From Linanthus parryae (Eukaryota; Streptophyta; Magnoliopsida; Ericales; Polemoniaceae): a stretch of 64,000 nt of DNA. The notes under the pieces were generated by a model. It was not told where the DNA came from. It was given only the letters and a program-made list of their open reading frames with translations, and searched no databases. The DNA is taken from positions 141,881,368 to 141,945,367 of the forward strand of contig JALGPY010000001.1 of assembly GCA_023055425.1 (NCBI GenBank), in the 5' to 3' direction. Positions 61,013 through 64,000 of the stretch are shown here, piece by piece. Every line of letters begins with the position of its first letter. Within the stretch, counting starts at the first letter, position 1. The position numbers were made by a program, and so were the translations under genes.

Positions 61013-63549
61013 TTAGAGACCCTGTTCGATGAGATAATCGCCCAGCCTTTCCACAATGATGTTGCACTGGCCAGGAGTTGTGGGTTCGTTGTATATTCCG
61101 ATTATCAAAGCTTGATTAGTTTTCTTGACTGTAACACCACCAGGGCCCTGAGAAAGGGAAACACAACATTAGTATGCCTTTTTTCATACGAAACCAGGTT
61201 CAATGCTATCAGATACCCGTGGAAGCTAAGATTAACAATGAATGGTCAGGACAAGGTCATATGATCAACAAAATCAACACAGTACATTGCATGTATTAAG
61301 AGTTAGAAAGGAACTGCGACAAACAAGGCACAGTTTTACAATAGTGGGTAATGGGAATTAGTATTTATTTAAAAAAAATGCAATCGAAGAGTACCACGTG
61401 ACAAGTCATCAATAACCGATCCAGTTGTCGCACTAACATACGTTCACGAGTGTCGAACATGTTGCTTTTTTTTCAGTTAAATCTTTCTTGTAAAGCACTG
61501 GGGGCTATTCTCAATAGTGACTTTGATACTAGTAACACTGAATAAGGTATACTCCTGCATGATTACAGTTGTTCAACTCATGGAAGAATGTGGAAACTTA
61601 TCCACACAAAAAAGGCAGCATGACTAGCACGTACTCCATGAGATGAGTTGTGGGCAGTGATAAGAGAAACACGGTAGATCTACATTTTTTGATGAATTAT
61701 AATCAAATGGACGCTTAACAAGAATACAACATGAATTAGTTTAGTTAGCATAAATTATCATATGATAAGTGATCTATATCTTCTGATAAATAATAATCAA
61801 ATGGACACTTGGAAAGTTCCAAGTACTAACACAGCGTCCACAAATGGTCCATGGTTTGATTGATCATAGATAAACTGGTCTGTAAATATCAATGCAACAT
61901 TTAGATATTTACCCTAAACTAATTCCACTCGAAACAATTTATTAAATTGATCAAGGAAGCCAGCCAAGCATGACAGAGGAAGTTAGGAAGCAACAAGTCT
62001 GTTCAGCATGCCCACATTTTATCCATCATATAAGGCATTCTAATGAGAGATGATATACATCACCGATTTATCCCTTCCAACATGGCAGACAGGCACCATT
62101 CAATAACTGTAATCAGTAACTAATATATCTTGTATCTATGTATGTACCATTGGTTGTATGGAATGGACACAAATAAGCAGCAAATAAATATTAGTGACAA
62201 ATGATCGGTGATTTTTATCATTTCTCCTATCCAGATTATCATCGTATACTTCAACTAGAGAAATTACCTTCTTTCCTCTTATAACAGCATTGGGTTCACC
62301 TTGGATCACCATATACTTCGTCCCACCGAGGAATAAACCAGTTGGAGCAAGGGATCCGGGTTCTTCAAAATCGTTCATAATTGCTTGGATCTCTTCAGGC
62401 TTAAACTAGAAAAATAAGAAAAGAAACAGTTAAGCAATGCATGTAAGTGTAAATGAAACAACTAAAACACAAGTTCGTACATATTTGAGCACTGTACCCC
62501 TGTATCGCGAAACACCACGAGTTCATGACTCAACCAATATTTGTGCGCAACAAAAACCATGGATGTGCTGAGTTCATGAACTAATAAAAAACATGGATTC
62601 CAAACAGGTATCATGATACACAAGTACCATGCAGCTACAAAGTGGAACTACACTGTCAAAAGATCTTGCGCTCATCTAACTTCTCTAAAACAGGACATCT
62701 TAGCATTTCTTGAACACAACGTCTAAAAATCTATAGTTGCATCACACCATCATCAAGAACCATGAAGTAAAAATCAATTTGTAAGTTCATCAAGACAAGT
62801 TGAGCTCCTAAACAGCTTCACATTCATAAGAGTTAATGGTCGTGCTAAACTTCCGCCTAAGGAAAGGGACGAAGTACTTTTTATGTGCCATTTATATAAA
62901 TTCTTTGTCCAAAATTAACAACTTTAGCACCCTTGCATTCCCTACTTTTGTTACCCAATTAACTTAAATTAACCCTTTTTGGAAAACTGGAAATACAAAA
63001 CCTTTTCAATCACCAACAATCTGATTCAACAGACTTGTTACATTACAATAACAGTTCAGAAATTTCTAACATATCAACCATCACTGTCCTAGTTTCCACA
63101 TCAAGGTTTTTATGCATCACCAGCCTACAAACAAAACAATCATGCGATCTTAAACATAGCGGAGCCTATAAACTAACAAATGAGCAAAAATCCCCCAAAA
63201 TTCCTCTCAATAGCAGAGACCAGAGCTCCAAATCAGAGACTAATTTGGAGTACGAGCATAAAAGATCAAACCGGAGTAGTCAAATCGAAGCTAAAGAAAA
63301 CCACATGCAACGGAAAAAATCACCAAAATCAAGTCCGATCGCACAATCGGAGTTGAATAAACAGTCGCTAACTCAGATCAGACCAAAAAACGACCTAGCA
63401 GGTGAAATCGAAGTGAAAGAAGAAACCTCAGGGAAGGTAGCGCTCTGAGCCCAGACGCTGCCGTCGTGGCCGATGATGGCGGCGGAGGAGAGGTAGTTGC
63501 CCTCGATTTCGCACATCAAGTGATCGTCCACGTACGCTTGCCACGACAT
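61013..63549 (-). CDS. Profilin, distal copy
   Basis: Three exons in transcript order: 63427-63549, 62268-62405 and 61013-61147, joining to 131 aa, the canonical plant profilin length. Exon 1 is [17 protein letters not shown] to SATFPE. Exon 2 holds the conserved [23 protein letters not shown]. Exon 3 runs [20 protein letters not shown] to [12 protein letters not shown]. The N- and C-terminal aromatic/Leu residues that bind poly-proline and the basic RGKKGPGG segment are all present. Role (known): cytosolic actin-monomer and phosphoinositide binding. The two-intron structure matches other plant profilin genes. This copy has kept the consensus at every position where the proximal copy departs from it, so it is probably the main functional gene. 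Confidence 0.96.
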
Positions 63550-64000
63550 CTTCGCTCTCTTCTTCTTCTTCTTCCTCTTCTCTCTTCTGCAATTCGATGA
63601 TTTGAAGCTCTGTGACTACTATAACCAGTAGCGTGAAAATAGGGGGTATGTGTGAAATTGGATTGAAGATGGAGAGGAGGTAGCGTTGAAAGAACGCTGG
63701 ACTAGAGGGGGCGAGATCTTCTCACTTTTGGGCCGGTGTGCCAACCCGATTATCACGCGTTCGGGACTGTATGGTTTGTGGATCCCACTACTCTGCCCCC
63801 AATAAAACCATCAAGTCCGAATCATTACGAAAATTGCATCGGGGGTACCTATAGAATACTTTTTTCGTGGATTAGGGGCTCATATTCATATATCAAAAAA
63901 TCGTGCAGTCACAGTACTAAATTTTCAAAAATCATACAATTAAGTACTCATGTGTGTCTTCTTTTAAATTTTTGGAATAAAATGACCACGTCGTATGTTA
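63550..64000. other. Profilin leader and upstream region
   Basis: The first 100 bp, including a TTC-rich tract, match the proximal profilin leader (48512-48620). A segment at about 63655-63770 has no counterpart there. A TATA box could not be assigned with confidence, and no upstream gene is visible before the window ends. Confidence 0.5.

Larger units (their letters stand above)
53340..63810. repeat. ENOD93-profilin duplication, distal copy
   Basis: Second copy of the block at 39140-48670, in the same orientation. It differs by the 6-kb LINE in the ENOD93 part and by lacking the Copia, SINE and LTR-like inserts in the profilin part. Both blocks keep the MITE in ENOD93 intron 3 and the CT repeat in intron 2, so these predate the duplication. 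Confidence 0.9.

Overview
The window is nuclear DNA of a flowering plant, most likely a eudicot. Short exons with GT..AG introns encode plant-specific families: a His-phosphotransfer protein, Aux/IAA, CDKA, early nodulin-93 and profilin. The spacers and introns are AT-rich and full of plant transposable elements. Exon boundaries below were read by eye from splice sites, reading-frame continuity and family motifs. Joined reading frames give 139 aa (AHP), 252 aa (Aux/IAA), 294 aa (CDKA), 584 aa (YbeY-HAD), 91 aa (ENOD93-like), 130 aa and 131 aa (two profilins), with no internal stops.

Layout: 1-2.3 kb is spacer with a Stowaway-like MITE. 2.47-4.23 kb (+) is a cytokinin-phosphorelay AHP. 4.2-8.1 kb is spacer with a 505-bp Ds-like hAT element that has an 8-bp target duplication. 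8.3-10.7 kb (+) is an Aux/IAA auxin repressor. 11.2-18.1 kb (-) is CDKA, convergent with Aux/IAA and with an intron in its 5' UTR. 18.1-26.8 kb is spacer that includes two adjacent LTR-like blocks. 26.8-38.0 kb (+) is the plant YbeY-HAD fusion gene; its 5.1-kb first intron carries two recent tandem duplications, and its 2.1-kb seventh intron carries a fold-back element and a solo LTR.

39.1-63.7 kb is the most notable part. An ancestral convergent pair, ENOD93-like (+) and profilin (-), was duplicated in tandem. In the proximal copy ENOD93 is intact, while profilin has acquired a degenerate Copia element, a SINE and an LTR-like insert in its introns. In the distal copy profilin is intact and compact. 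The distal ENOD93 is a pseudogene (stop, frameshifts, lost splice acceptor), and its last intron holds a 6-kb LINE with two uninterrupted ORFs and a perfect 17-bp target duplication. The LINE sits inside a MITE that was already there before the pair was duplicated. A second, broken and 5'-truncated LINE lies between the two copies.

The genes do not form one pathway. AHP and Aux/IAA are cytokinin and auxin signalling parts, CDKA is the core cell-cycle kinase, YbeY-HAD is an organelle rRNA-processing enzyme, and profilin is an actin regulator. I found no new multi-gene system. What is new here is structural: the asymmetric fate of the duplicated pair, and several precisely bounded mobile elements.
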